Shown in pieces: positions 54,091-63,459 of a DNA stretch of 64,000 bases (position 1 is its first letter; the number at the start of each line of letters is the position of its first letter). The translations under genes and the position numbers were made by a program. Source of the stretch: Alteromonas sp. M12 (GTDB taxonomy: Bacteria; Pseudomonadota; Gammaproteobacteria; Enterobacterales; Alteromonadaceae); assembly GCF_037478005.1 (NCBI RefSeq), contig NZ_CP144164.1, forward strand, positions 4,154,001 through 4,218,000, read 5' to 3'. The notes under the pieces are model-generated. The model was given only the letters and a program-made list of their open reading frames with translations, was not told the DNA's origin and did not search any database.

Positions 54091-54849
54091 CTATGATTTC
54101 CAAGTCTGATTTTTAAGGTATGGTCCGAAACCATTCTCACCCAACCAATATGTCAATGTGTTCTGCACACCGTTACTGGTTAAGGTTGCCCCGGATAGTG
54201 CATCAACAGCGTAGTCGTTGCCAGATCCTGCATTTTTCTTAACCTGAATTGCCACATCACCATCTTTATACAGTTTTTTACCGTCCCACTTCGCTTTCCA
54301 GCTAGGGTTTTGTACTTCACCGCCTAATCCTGGTGTTTCTTTTTGTTGATAGTAGACCAATTCACGAACGGTGTTGCCATCAGCATCAATCGCAAGGAAA
54401 CCATACATCAAATCCCACAATCCAGAACCATGAACAGGTAAAACGATTCGAGTGACTTGATTGGCTTCATTTTCAATCAAATAAACACTGGCGACGCTAG
54501 AGCGACGTTGGAAACCGACGTTGCTGTTTTCGACTTTAACACTGTACTTTTCTTCTTTAGCCGCTTTATACATATCGAAGTCTTCTTCAACTTCAACATA
54601 TTTACCCGTTGCTAAATCAACATAACGTTCAGTAACAAACTTATTAAAAGTACAAGGAACGTCACATTCTGCTGTTGTTTCAAGTCCAGCAGCTTGAAGA
54701 ATATTACTACGCTTATCATTGGCAGCGTTTGTTTGTTGCATTTCTCGCAAGCCTACGGCTGCGCCAGAAACAACAACTGAGCAGACTAGACATACAGCGA
54801 CTACAACACCGATAGTTCTGCCTAAGGTTTCTTTTTTCTTATCCGACAC
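54091..54849 (-). CDS. nqrC: Na+-translocating NADH:quinone reductase subunit C
   Basis: 252 residues, one N-terminal helix ([20 protein letters not shown]) and a periplasmic FMN domain with the flavinylation motif [13 protein letters not shown] near the C-terminus. It starts with GTG at 54849, set by GGAGGG 7 bases upstream, and overlaps nqrB by 11 bases; a longer frame to 54918 is an artefact. Confidence 0.95.
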   Translation of the reverse strand: MSDKKKETLGRTIGVVVAVCLVCSVVVSGAAVGLREMQQTNAANDKRSNILQAAGLETTAECDVPCTFNKFVTERYVDLATGKYVEVEEDFDMYKAAKEEKYSVKVENSNVGFQRRSSVASVYLIENEANQVTRIVLPVHGSGLWDLMYGFLAIDADGNTVRELVYYQQKETPGLGGEVQNPSWKAKWDGKKLYKDGDVAIQVKKNAGSGNDYAVDALSGATLTSNGVQNTLTYWLGENGFGPYLKNQTWKS

Positions 54850-56047
54850 GAGCAACCCTCCGCTTAATGTTACTTTGAGCCACGAAATAATCGAATAGTG
54901 GCGCCCATAAATTTGCAAATAATATGGCTAGCATCACACCCTCAGGGAATGCAGGGTTAAGTACACGAATCATCACTGTCATAAACCCGATTAAGAAACC
55001 ATATGCCCATTTAGCTTTATTAGTGAAAGAAGCTGAAACTGGGTCTGTTGCCATAAAGAACATACCAAACGCTAATCCACCAGTTACCATATGCCAGTAC
55101 CACGGCATCGCGAACATTGGGTTAGTGCTACTGTCTACAAAGTTCAATAGAGATGCAAAGAAAGCAACACCTAACAGAACACCCAGAACGATTCGCCATG
55201 AGGCAATGCGCATATAAATAATAAATAGACCACCAAGCATGATGGCTAGCGTCGATACTTCACCGACCGAACCTGGAATATTGCCGAAGAACGAGTTCCA
55301 CCAAAGGTCCATGTTGGTATAGTCCATCTCGCCAGACGCAGCTTTGCTCAACCAAGTTGCGCCAGAATAACCGTCAGCTGCAACCCAAATTTGGTCGCCG
55401 GATATTTGCCCAGGATATGCAAAGTATAAGAAGGCTCGACCAGACAACGCTGGGTTTAAGAAGTTACGACCTGTACCACCAAAGACTTCTTTGGCAATAA
55501 CAACACCGAAAGTAATACCTAAAGCAACTTGCCATAATGGAATCGTTGCCGGTAGGGTCAATGCAAACAACACTGAGGTAACAAAGAACCCTTCGTTTAT
55601 TTCATGTTTACGCACAGAAGCGAATAACACTTCCCAGAATCCACCAACAATAAATACAGTGGCATAGATAGGAAGAAAGAAACACGCACCGTAGGACATC
55701 ATGCCTAACCAGCCTGTACCTTCAACACCAATTTGCCCACCTAATGCGCTAAACAAATTCGCTTGCCAAATATCAGGCAAGGTGCCAGCACCAAGTAACA
55801 ATGCTTCATGAGCTTGAGCACCAACGTTGTACATACCGTAAAACATAGCTGGAAAAGTAGCCATCCATACCATGATCATGATGCGTTTAAGATCTATGCT
55901 GTCACGTACGTGAGTAGATGCTTTGTTTACTTTACCTGGCGTGTAAAAAATAGTCGCTGCTGCTTCGTAAAGCGCATAAAACTTTTCATATTTACCACCG
56001 GCTTCGAAATTCGGTTCTATTTTTTCTAAATAGGCTTTTAATCCCAT
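54839..56047 (-). CDS. nqrB: Na+-translocating NADH:quinone reductase subunit B
   Basis: 402 residues, about ten membrane helices; holds the covalently bound FMN at the motif [12 protein letters not shown] near residue 235 and binds riboflavin. The N-terminus has [17 protein letters not shown], the family start. Immediately follows nqrA (3-base gap). Confidence 0.97.
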   Translation of the reverse strand: MGLKAYLEKIEPNFEAGGKYEKFYALYEAAATIFYTPGKVNKASTHVRDSIDLKRIMIMVWMATFPAMFYGMYNVGAQAHEALLLGAGTLPDIWQANLFSALGGQIGVEGTGWLGMMSYGACFFLPIYATVFIVGGFWEVLFASVRKHEINEGFFVTSVLFALTLPATIPLWQVALGITFGVVIAKEVFGGTGRNFLNPALSGRAFLYFAYPGQISGDQIWVAADGYSGATWLSKAASGEMDYTNMDLWWNSFFGNIPGSVGEVSTLAIMLGGLFIIYMRIASWRIVLGVLLGVAFFASLLNFVDSSTNPMFAMPWYWHMVTGGLAFGMFFMATDPVSASFTNKAKWAYGFLIGFMTVMIRVLNPAFPEGVMLAILFANLWAPLFDYFVAQSNIKRRVARVG

Positions 56048-56050
56048 GAC

Positions 56051-57391
56051 CTAACCCTCTTTCTCAATGGTGGTGAGACAGTCACGTAGAATAGGTCCGT
56101 AGTTGTATTTACCCGGACAAACATACGTACACAACGCCAAATCTTCTTCGTCAAGCTCCAAACAGCCCAGTGTTTGCGCACTGTCGGTATCACCAGAAAT
56201 GATGTCACGAAGCAACAAAGTTGGTAAAATATCCAGCGGCATAATGCGCTCGTAATTACCAATAGGTACCATGGAACGGTCTGAGCCATTGGTAGACGTT
56301 GTCATATTAAATAGTTTTTTAGGTGATAAATGCGCTAGATAGGCACGAGTAACAGAATGCATGTCACTGCCTGGCGCTAACCAACCTAAGAATTTTTTCT
56401 CACGGCCTTCAGCTAATAATGAAATTTGCGTGTGATAACGGCCTAAGAAACCGTGAACGCCATGAGCATGCGTTCCCATAAGCACTGAACCTGAAATCAC
56501 TCGAACATCATCACCCACTGTTTCACCAGCAGTTAACTGTTCAATGTCAGCACCAAGGATAGTATTCACCAAACGAGGATTTTTCGCCGCAGGGCCGCCT
56601 AAAGCAACCACGCGTTGGTTATTCAACTCACCAGAAGTAAACAAGGCACCAAATGCCATGACATCTTGATAGTTAATCGACCAAACGGTTTTACTTGCAC
56701 CCACGGCATCCAAGAAATGGATATGAGTACCAGCTAAACCTGCAGGGTGTGGACCAGCAAACTCTTCTACTTCAACCGGAGTTGAACCAGTAGGAATATC
56801 AGCGCCAGGAGCCTTACAGACGAATACTGAGCCAGAGGTAAGTTGCTTCAATACCGCTAAACCGTTTTCAAAATCAGTTTTGCGTTGAGCAATTACTACT
56901 TGCGGATCGGCGGCCAATGGGTTGGTATCCATTGCGGTAACAAAAATTGATTTTGGCTCACTTCCCAGTGCAGGCACTTTACTGTATGGACGCGTTTTGA
57001 ATGCAACCCACAAGCCTGACTTAACCAAATTCTCTTCAACTTTTTCACGTGCTACTGAACTCAATTGTCCAGCGTCATATTTGTCGAAGGTTTCTTGCTC
57101 GTCACCAGCTAATTCAATAACCACAGATTGCAAAACACGTTTTGCTCCACGATTAATTTCAACTACCTTGCCCGCTGCTGGCGCAGTAAAGAGAACACCA
57201 GGATTCTTTTTGTCTTCAAAAAGAGCCTGACCTTTCTTTACAACATCGTCTACCTGAACAAACATGGTAGGACGCATGCCAACATATTCTTCCCCCAAGA
57301 CAGCCACGCGAGTGACGTTCGGGCCGTTTTGAATTGTTTGGTTAGGAGCCCCCTGAATAGGAAGGTCTAACCCTTGCTTGATTTTTATCAT
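56051..57391 (-). CDS. nqrA: Na+-translocating NADH:quinone reductase subunit A
   Basis: 446 residues, cytoplasmic subunit with the barrel-sandwich N-terminus [53 protein letters not shown] and the C-terminal [19 protein letters not shown]. First gene of the operon. ATG at 57391 chosen; a TTG two codons upstream has no better ribosome site. Confidence 0.97.
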   Translation of the reverse strand: MIKIKQGLDLPIQGAPNQTIQNGPNVTRVAVLGEEYVGMRPTMFVQVDDVVKKGQALFEDKKNPGVLFTAPAAGKVVEINRGAKRVLQSVVIELAGDEQETFDKYDAGQLSSVAREKVEENLVKSGLWVAFKTRPYSKVPALGSEPKSIFVTAMDTNPLAADPQVVIAQRKTDFENGLAVLKQLTSGSVFVCKAPGADIPTGSTPVEVEEFAGPHPAGLAGTHIHFLDAVGASKTVWSINYQDVMAFGALFTSGELNNQRVVALGGPAAKNPRLVNTILGADIEQLTAGETVGDDVRVISGSVLMGTHAHGVHGFLGRYHTQISLLAEGREKKFLGWLAPGSDMHSVTRAYLAHLSPKKLFNMTTSTNGSDRSMVPIGNYERIMPLDILPTLLLRDIISGDTDSAQTLGCLELDEEDLALCTYVCPGKYNYGPILRDCLTTIEKEG

Positions 57392-57872
57392 ATGCAACCG
57401 CAGTCTTGTAAAAATAAAATTAAAGTGAAAGAAATATCAATTTTGAATTCTGGCTAAATAATGCGAAGAATGGTGACATCCGCAGTTTCGCTTGAAAACT
57501 CAAAGGTGATCTTACTTATCAACTATTTTTGTCTTTTGTTGAGTGTGAATCCTTAACCAGGTGAACACAGAAATAAAATCCGTATTGGTCCACACCTCGC
57601 AAGAGAATGATTGAGCAATTGAGTCACTTATGAACTAATCAAAGAAACTCATGTCAGTAAACTCTGGAATTTTAGCATTATTCCAGCTGTTTACGCTACG
57701 CTATTTACGGCTAAATAAGGATTTTCCGCATAATATTTAGGGATTTTCTAAATATAGTGCAAATTATGCACAGCACTCACCTTTTTAACAAGTAACTAAA
57801 TTGTTAAAAAACCCTAATGCGCGAGCGACAATTAGGGTTTTGAATAACATTAGAAATAGTTCTAAAGGCTAT
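57392..57872. other. 481-base gap holding the nqr promoter and the fabV terminator
   Basis: No ORF. The part near 57808-57841 is a terminator hairpin of fabV; the rest is AT-rich leader and promoter DNA for the nqr operon. No operator was recognised. Confidence 0.55.
57808..57841 (-). terminator. terminator of fabV
   Basis: AAAACCCTAAT (57808-57818) and ATTAGGGTTTT (57831-57841) form a perfect 11-bp stem; on the minus strand it ends in a T-run (TTTTTTAAC). Confidence 0.85.
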
Positions 57873-59051
57873 CTACCATTCTACTAATGGATTGATATCC
57901 TGTTCGTAATCGACACCGTCAATATCAAAACCAAACAATTTCAAGAACTCGTGGTGATAACCTGCGTAATCACTTAGTTCATGGAAGTTATCTTGTGTGA
58001 CTTTATCCCACAAACCTTTGATAACAGCCTGAGTAGCTTCGTTGGTTTCTTTGCCATCCATACGAAGTCGATTGGCTTCGTCAGTTTCAGGAGAATCTAC
58101 CAGCAGTTTTTGTTGGAATAAACCAGTGATTTGTTCAATACAACCTTCATGGGTTCCTTCTTGTTTCATGACTTTGTAAATTAACGATATATACAAAGGC
58201 ATTACTGGAATCGCTGAACTTGCTTGAGTAACCAATGCTTTCAAAGAAGAGACATAAGCCGAAACATTTTTGTCGCTATGCTGCTTAATAATTTCACTCG
58301 CGGCACGATCAAGATCTTCTTTAGCTTTACCGATAGTCGCTTGACCATATATTGGCCAAGTTAACTCTTTACCTATATAGGTATAGGCTGTTGTTTTGCA
58401 GTTATCCGCCAACAAATCAGCATCAGCTAGAGCGTTCAACCATAGCTCCCAATCTTCACCACCCATGACTTTAATGGTATTGGCAATCTCTTCCTCATTG
58501 GCCGCTTCTAATTCAATTTCGTGGATCAAATCTTTGTCGGTGTCATAGGTTTTGGTTTTATAGTTTTGTCCAACAGGCTTAAGAGTAGACTTATACACTT
58601 CACCAGTTTCTGGGTCGGTTCTGCGAGGAGAAGCCAAACTATAAATAACCAAATCAACCTTACCTATGTCGGCTTTAAGAGTTTCAATCACTTGTTGTTT
58701 GATTTCATTGGAAAATGCATCACCGTTTATGGTTTTTGCATAAATACCAGCGTCTTTTGCTTGCTGATGAAATGCAGCAGTATTGTACCAGCCGGCCGTC
58801 GCCGTTTTTCTTTCCGAAGGTGGCTTTTCAAAACAAACACCAAGGGTTTTTGCCCCATAACCAAAAGTAGATACGATTCGAGACGCAAGGCCGTAACCTG
58901 TTGAGCACCCCAAAACTAAAACGTTTTTGGGACCATCTCCTAAATCTCCCTGACTTTTAACATACTCGATTTGTTCTTCAACACTTGCAGCGCAACCTAC
59001 TGGGTGGGCGTTAGTGCAGATAAAGCCACGTACCTTGGGCTTAATTACCAT
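57873..59051 (-). CDS. fabV: enoyl-ACP reductase FabV
   Basis: Triclosan-insensitive NADH-dependent enoyl-ACP reductase of fatty-acid synthesis. 392 residues, typical; VLVLGCSTGYGLASRI near residue 45 binds NADH, VIYSLASPRR near 135, and the active-site Y-x8-K is in WPIYGQATIGKAKED near 235. The N-terminus VIKPKVRGFICTNAHPVGC is diagnostic. It presumably serves in place of FabI. Confidence 0.97.
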   Translation of the reverse strand: MVIKPKVRGFICTNAHPVGCAASVEEQIEYVKSQGDLGDGPKNVLVLGCSTGYGLASRIVSTFGYGAKTLGVCFEKPPSERKTATAGWYNTAAFHQQAKDAGIYAKTINGDAFSNEIKQQVIETLKADIGKVDLVIYSLASPRRTDPETGEVYKSTLKPVGQNYKTKTYDTDKDLIHEIELEAANEEEIANTIKVMGGEDWELWLNALADADLLADNCKTTAYTYIGKELTWPIYGQATIGKAKEDLDRAASEIIKQHSDKNVSAYVSSLKALVTQASSAIPVMPLYISLIYKVMKQEGTHEGCIEQITGLFQQKLLVDSPETDEANRLRMDGKETNEATQAVIKGLWDKVTQDNFHELSDYAGYHHEFLKLFGFDIDGVDYEQDINPLVEW

Positions 59052-59211
59052 AGTCTATTTTCCTCAAAAATTTTACCGAACATTTTAAACAGCCAGTCAT
59101 CTATTAAAACCGCATTATAAAAAAAATTTTCAATAGGTTTCAGAATAGCTTTTACACTATAAAGGCTTATTGTAATAGCCATTGCAACAACAACAAATCT
59201 GAACAGCTAGT

Positions 59212-60309
59212 TTATTTTTTTTGTTGTCGATTAATATAGTATTCCATCTCAGAAATTTGGTGATACTTAGATACGCCTTCTTGGAACTTTTGATAAGACG
59301 CGTAAATTTTAGCAAACGTAGGATCCGCAGCGGATTGTTCTTGCATGACTTCAATACTAGCAGCATGTAAAGCAGCAATAACATCTTTAGGAAGAGGGCG
59401 CATGTCAACACCATGGGTTTCAACAAGCGCTTGAACGGCATCATTATTAGCCGCGGTATACTCATCCCACATGTCTTGATTCACAGCTCTTGTAGCCACC
59501 TCGATAATGGCCTGTAAATCATCAGGCAAAGCTTCATAGGCACTTTTATTAACAATGAACTCTAAACTAGCGCCAGGTTCATGCCAGCCAGAGTGATAAT
59601 AATATTTCGCGGCTTTGTATAAACCAAAAGATAAATCGTTGTAAGGCCCAACCCATTCAGTTGCGTCAATGGCACCAGATTGCAATGAAGTGAATAATTC
59701 CCCTCCAGTTAACGCCACAGGGATACCACCCAATTTTTTAAGAACTTCAGCTCCCAGCCCTGGAATCCGCATTTTTAAGCCTTGCAAATCTTCAACGCTA
59801 TTAATTTCTTTTTTAAACCAACCCGCAGTTTGTACGCCGGTATTGCCACCTGCAAAGGGGATTAAATTAAATGGGGCATATAATTCACGCCACATTTCTA
59901 TGCCGCCACCGTAGTGCAGCCAAGCATTAAACTCAGTGGCATTCATGCCAAACGGAATAGCGGTAAATATTTGTGCCGCTGGGGCTTTCCCCTTCCAATA
60001 ATATGATCCTGAATGGCCCATTTCAGCGGCACCACTAGAAACAGTATCAAAGACTTCAAATCCAGGGACCATTTGACCTGCGCCAAACACTTTAATTTTT
60101 AAGCGGCCGTTAGACATGCGCTCTACTTGTTTAGCAAATGTCTCTGGGGCTCTTCCTAAACCTGGAAAGTTCTTCGGCCACGAAGTAACCAGTTTCCACT
60201 GATAGGTTTGTTGCGATTCAGTGGCATTAGAATCGGACGATGACTTGCCACCACAGGAAGCAAGAAGAGCAATCGAAAAAAATAAAGATACAAACTTAAA
60301 GGTTTTCAT
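59212..60309 (-). CDS. TRAP transporter solute-binding lipoprotein (DctP)
   Basis: 365 residues; signal peptide with lipobox (LFFSIALLASC) so it is membrane-anchored, unlike most TRAP binding proteins. The fold motifs are typical: YQWKLVTSWPKNFPG, MSNGRLKIKVFGAGQMVPGFEVFDTV, GLKMRIPGLGAEVLKKLGG (carboxylate arginine in MRIPG) and GELFTSLQSGAIDATEWVGPYND. The ATEWVGP wording fits the 2-oxo acid/lactate-binding (TakP-like) group, which is inference. Third gene of dctQ-dctM-dctP. Confidence 0.88.
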   Translation of the reverse strand: MKTFKFVSLFFSIALLASCGGKSSSDSNATESQQTYQWKLVTSWPKNFPGLGRAPETFAKQVERMSNGRLKIKVFGAGQMVPGFEVFDTVSSGAAEMGHSGSYYWKGKAPAAQIFTAIPFGMNATEFNAWLHYGGGIEMWRELYAPFNLIPFAGGNTGVQTAGWFKKEINSVEDLQGLKMRIPGLGAEVLKKLGGIPVALTGGELFTSLQSGAIDATEWVGPYNDLSFGLYKAAKYYYHSGWHEPGASLEFIVNKSAYEALPDDLQAIIEVATRAVNQDMWDEYTAANNDAVQALVETHGVDMRPLPKDVIAALHAASIEVMQEQSAADPTFAKIYASYQKFQEGVSKYHQISEMEYYINRQQKK

Positions 60310-60328
60310 TTAATTGAATCCATAGGGG

Positions 60329-61687
60329 TCACAAAATCGAAGGCAGCCACGTTACCAGATCCGGCCAAATAGCCAAGCCTATTAATAATAGTAATTGAAT
60401 AATTATAAAGGGTATCACGCCTTTGTATATTTGAGTGGTCTGAACATTTGCTGGCGCTACACCTCGCAAGTAAAACAGAGCAAATCCGAAAGGCGGTGTC
60501 AGAAACGAAGTTTGCAAATTGACGGCAATCATAATACCGAGCCAGATTGGATCTACCCCCATAGCCAGTAGAACCGGCGCGACTATTGGCACTACAACAA
60601 AAGTAATTTCAATAAAATCAAGAATAAATCCGAGTAAAAAGATAACAACCATGACCAGTAAAACCGCACTAAAAGCACCACCGGGAAGCTGTTCAAAGAA
60701 GTGTTCAATCAACTCTTCACCACCAAAGCCGCGGAAAACCAATGAAAATATCGAAGCACCAATAAGAATCAAAAAGACCATCGCAGTGACACGAGTAGTA
60801 CCCAACATCACTTCTTTCAATTTTTCTAAACTAAACTGTTTCTTGGCCAAACCCAGTACCAGAGCTCCAGCAGCTCCAACCCCAGCAGCTTCAGTGGGTG
60901 TTGCGAAGCCACCTAAAATAGACCCTAGCACCACAAATATTAAGATCAAAGGTGGCAATAAAGCGCCTGCAAGACTGACCTCAGCTTGTGTTTCTCGTTG
61001 TTCGTTTCGGACCGTTTTATCGATGTGTCTATTGGCAAACACCACCACGTATAGCAGGTACATCGCCACTAAAATCATACCGGGTACTAAGGCTCCAACA
61101 AACAAATCCCCTACCGATACAGACTCAGGTGAAAATATCCCCATATTAAGCTGTGCCTGTTGAAACGCACTAGATAACACATCACCTAACAAAACCAGCG
61201 CGATGGAAGGCGGTATAATCTGCCCTAATGTGCCTGTGGCACAAATTGCTCCGGTGGCAAATGAAGGTGAATATCCTTGTTTCAACATTGTCGGTAGTGA
61301 CAACAGGCCCATAGTGACCACTGTTGCGCCTACAATACCGGTGCTCGCGGCCAGTAACATACCAACCAACACCACTGAAATTGCCAAACCGGAGTTCAAC
61401 CGTCCAAATACTTGACCCATGGCAATTAATAAATTCTCAGCGACTTTGGATTTTTCTAACATGATCCCCATAAAAACAAACAGGGGCACGGCGATTAAAG
61501 TTTGATTTGTCACTATGCCATAAAGTCGGCTAGGTACAGCTTGTAAATAAGCGGTATCAAAAACACCAAATAATGCACCCACACCCGCAAAAATTAAAGC
61601 GGTTCCAGCTAACGTATATGCCACTGGATAACCCAGTAATAACGTGCAACAAACAACTAAGAACATGATCAGAGAGAGGTATTCCAT
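60329..61687 (-). CDS. TRAP transporter large permease (DctM)
   Basis: 452 residues, about twelve helices, the Na+-coupled transport subunit. TNQTLIAVPLFVFMGIMLEKS near residue 65, GLLSLPTMLKQGYSPSFATGAICATGTLGQIIPPSIALVLLGD near 130, and FLTPPFGFALFYLRGVAP near 400 are characteristic of DctM. Its start overlaps the dctQ stop by one base. Confidence 0.95.
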   Translation of the reverse strand: MEYLSLIMFLVVCCTLLLGYPVAYTLAGTALIFAGVGALFGVFDTAYLQAVPSRLYGIVTNQTLIAVPLFVFMGIMLEKSKVAENLLIAMGQVFGRLNSGLAISVVLVGMLLAASTGIVGATVVTMGLLSLPTMLKQGYSPSFATGAICATGTLGQIIPPSIALVLLGDVLSSAFQQAQLNMGIFSPESVSVGDLFVGALVPGMILVAMYLLYVVVFANRHIDKTVRNEQRETQAEVSLAGALLPPLILIFVVLGSILGGFATPTEAAGVGAAGALVLGLAKKQFSLEKLKEVMLGTTRVTAMVFLILIGASIFSLVFRGFGGEELIEHFFEQLPGGAFSAVLLVMVVIFLLGFILDFIEITFVVVPIVAPVLLAMGVDPIWLGIMIAVNLQTSFLTPPFGFALFYLRGVAPANVQTTQIYKGVIPFIIIQLLLLIGLAIWPDLVTWLPSIL

Positions 61688-62226
61688 TATTTATCCTCAG
61701 TAATCACGTTTTTAGGGTGATTTAAACAAACGCTGATATTGCGAATTAATTCTGAAATTCCCTGCAAAACCATGAGCGCGGCAAATAAAAGTATGAAGGT
61801 TTTGAGCAGAAACACCGCTGGTAAGCCACCAGCTGCTTGTGAGTCTTCCATAATATTCCAAGAAGATGCCACGTAATCCCAACAAATAATAAAAATAAAT
61901 AAGTTAACCGGCAACATAAAAAATAATGTACCAAAAGTATCTATTTTAGCTTTTTTAACAGTATCGAATCGACTGTAAAATATGTCGACTCTGACGTGCT
62001 CATTAACCCGCAACGTATGGGCACTACCTAACAAAAACACACAAGCGTGCAAATACATTACAGATTCTTGCATCGCAATCCAGCCAATATCGAAGCCATA
62101 CCTTAATATCACGATAAGCAATGTGATTAACGCCATAAACAAAGTAAACCAGCTAACTAATTTGCATATATTATCGTTAATAACGTCAATGGTCCGCGAT
62201 AGCGAAGCGGCGTTAAACATTCCCAT
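61687..62226 (-). CDS. TRAP transporter small permease (DctQ)
   Basis: 179 residues with four membrane helices and the DctQ loop IGWIAMQESVMYLHACVFLLGSAHTLRVNEHVRVDIFYSRF shortened here to its key E-x(n)-H-x-R-V-D pattern. First gene of the operon; the promoter region is shared with the divergent cobalamin riboswitch. Confidence 0.93.
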   Translation of the reverse strand: MGMFNAASLSRTIDVINDNICKLVSWFTLFMALITLLIVILRYGFDIGWIAMQESVMYLHACVFLLGSAHTLRVNEHVRVDIFYSRFDTVKKAKIDTFGTLFFMLPVNLFIFIICWDYVASSWNIMEDSQAAGGLPAVFLLKTFILLFAALMVLQGISELIRNISVCLNHPKNVITEDK

Positions 62227-62319
62227 ATACCTGTCTTATTATTCTATTTGTACGATATTAAACGTTTTTTTAGCAAATAACGCTAGGGCACAAGGACAAA
62301 GATTGCTATATTTTGGCTA

Positions 62320-62325
62320 TATAAT
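62320..62325 (+). promoter_or_regulatory. -10 box of the riboswitch transcript
   Basis: A perfect TATAAT (62320-62325) lies about 13-20 bases before the riboswitch; no good -35 box at the standard spacing was found, so the promoter may be weak or regulated. Confidence 0.45.
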
Positions 62326-62337
62326 AGATTCGGTTTT

Positions 62338-62475
62338 TCACTCCAAGTTACGCACAGGGTAGTTTTATTTCCTGCGCCCCAGTGAAAACAAAATGGGAAT
62401 TTGGTGTAAATCCAAAACTGTACCCGCAACTGTAATTAATTGGCATTCTTGCCGATTGAGAGTCAGATACCAGCC
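62338..62475 (+). ncRNA. cobalamin (AdoCbl) riboswitch
   Basis: The conserved core is readable in order: ATGGGAATTTGGTGTAAATC (62391-62410), CCAAAACTGTACCCGCAACT (the CCCGCAACTGT part) and GAGTCAGATACC near 62458-62471, preceded by a CAGG/CCTG stem. These are the classic B12-box features. It lies upstream of a B12-type ABC transporter on the same strand and should switch it off when coenzyme B12 is plentiful. Confidence 0.92.
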
Positions 62476-62619
62476 TAATCTTTACTTATACCTTTTTTCT
62501 AGCGTGCGGGAATACACGATCGACTTGCATAATCATTTCGTTGCGATTTCCCTAAATACCAATAATTTTAAACATCGAATAGGTTGCTACATCGCTTAAC
62601 ATCCCTTCGATAAAACAAA

Positions 62620-63459
62620 ATGGGAAAGACTGTCACACCAATGCTCAAACTAAATAAGCTCAATTACTATATTGCTGATACGCAAATATTATCTGATATT
62701 GGGTTTCAGGTAGAAGAGGGAGCGCTAATTGCTGTGGTAGGGCCAAACGGTGCGGGTAAAACCACATTACTAAAATTAATTTCTGGTCAATATCCTTCTG
62801 AGCAACAGGTATTTTGGCACTCAAAAGCGCTCGAAAACCTTTCCGCAATTACCCGAGCTAAACAAATAGCAGTAGTGAATCAATTCAATGCTAGTGTTTT
62901 CAACCTAAACCTTGAACAAATAGTTAGTATGGGCTTACTTCCTCATCAATCTATATTTTCCAAGGTATCTTCAGAACAAAAAGCAAGAGTTACTGAAGCA
63001 ATCGCACAGGTTGGTTTAAGGGAAAAAAGTCATCAACTATTTAGTTCGTTGTCGGGGGGAGAACAACAGCGAGGGCAAATTGCCAGAGCGTTAGTTCAAG
63101 GTGCGGGACTGTTTGTGTTAGATGAGCCGATAAACCACTTAGATGTGTATTATGAACATCAAATATTATCCTTATTGCGCAAAATAGCGAAACAAAACAA
63201 AGTCACTATAGTCATGAGCCTGCATGACTTAAATCACGCGGCCGATTACTGTGACAAAATCGCGCTTTTAGCTCAAGGTCAGTTATTAGCCTTTGGCTAT
63301 CCTAAAGATGTGTTGACCCAACAGCGATTGCAGCAGGTTTTCAAAACCCCCTGTCAAATTATTGAAAAGCCAGGTGCGAATAAAATAAGAATCGAGTTTT
63401 ATCCTCCTGATATTGATTTTGACGATTATGAGAAGAATAGAGGCTCAGTCGATGTCTAA
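62620..63459 (+). CDS. btuD: ABC transporter ATP-binding protein, probable vitamin B12 importer
   Basis: A 279-residue ATPase: Walker A VVGPNGAGKTTLLKLISG, Q-loop region, signature LFSSLSGGEQQRGQIARAL near residue 145 and Walker B LFVLDEPINHLD, then HDLNHAADYCDKIALLAQGQLLAFG. The FecCD-type partner permease overlaps it (the permease ATG at 63452 lies 8 bases before this stop's end). Placed after the cobalamin riboswitch, it is most likely BtuD. A C-terminal extension of about 25 residues is unusual. ATG at 62641 is an alternative start. Confidence 0.82.
   Translation: MGKTVTPMLKLNKLNYYIADTQILSDIGFQVEEGALIAVVGPNGAGKTTLLKLISGQYPSEQQVFWHSKALENLSAITRAKQIAVVNQFNASVFNLNLEQIVSMGLLPHQSIFSKVSSEQKARVTEAIAQVGLREKSHQLFSSLSGGEQQRGQIARALVQGAGLFVLDEPINHLDVYYEHQILSLLRKIAKQNKVTIVMSLHDLNHAADYCDKIALLAQGQLLAFGYPKDVLTQQRLQQVFKTPCQIIEKPGANKIRIEFYPPDIDFDDYEKNRGSVDV

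Noticed and set aside
60519..61163. 214-codon plus-strand ORF opposite the TRAP large permease
   Set aside because: Composition (lysine, threonine, proline runs) is typical for the antisense of a hydrophobic membrane protein gene.
62393..62599. 68-codon plus-strand ORF
   Set aside because: Lies across the conserved core of the cobalamin riboswitch; a by-product of the RNA sequence.
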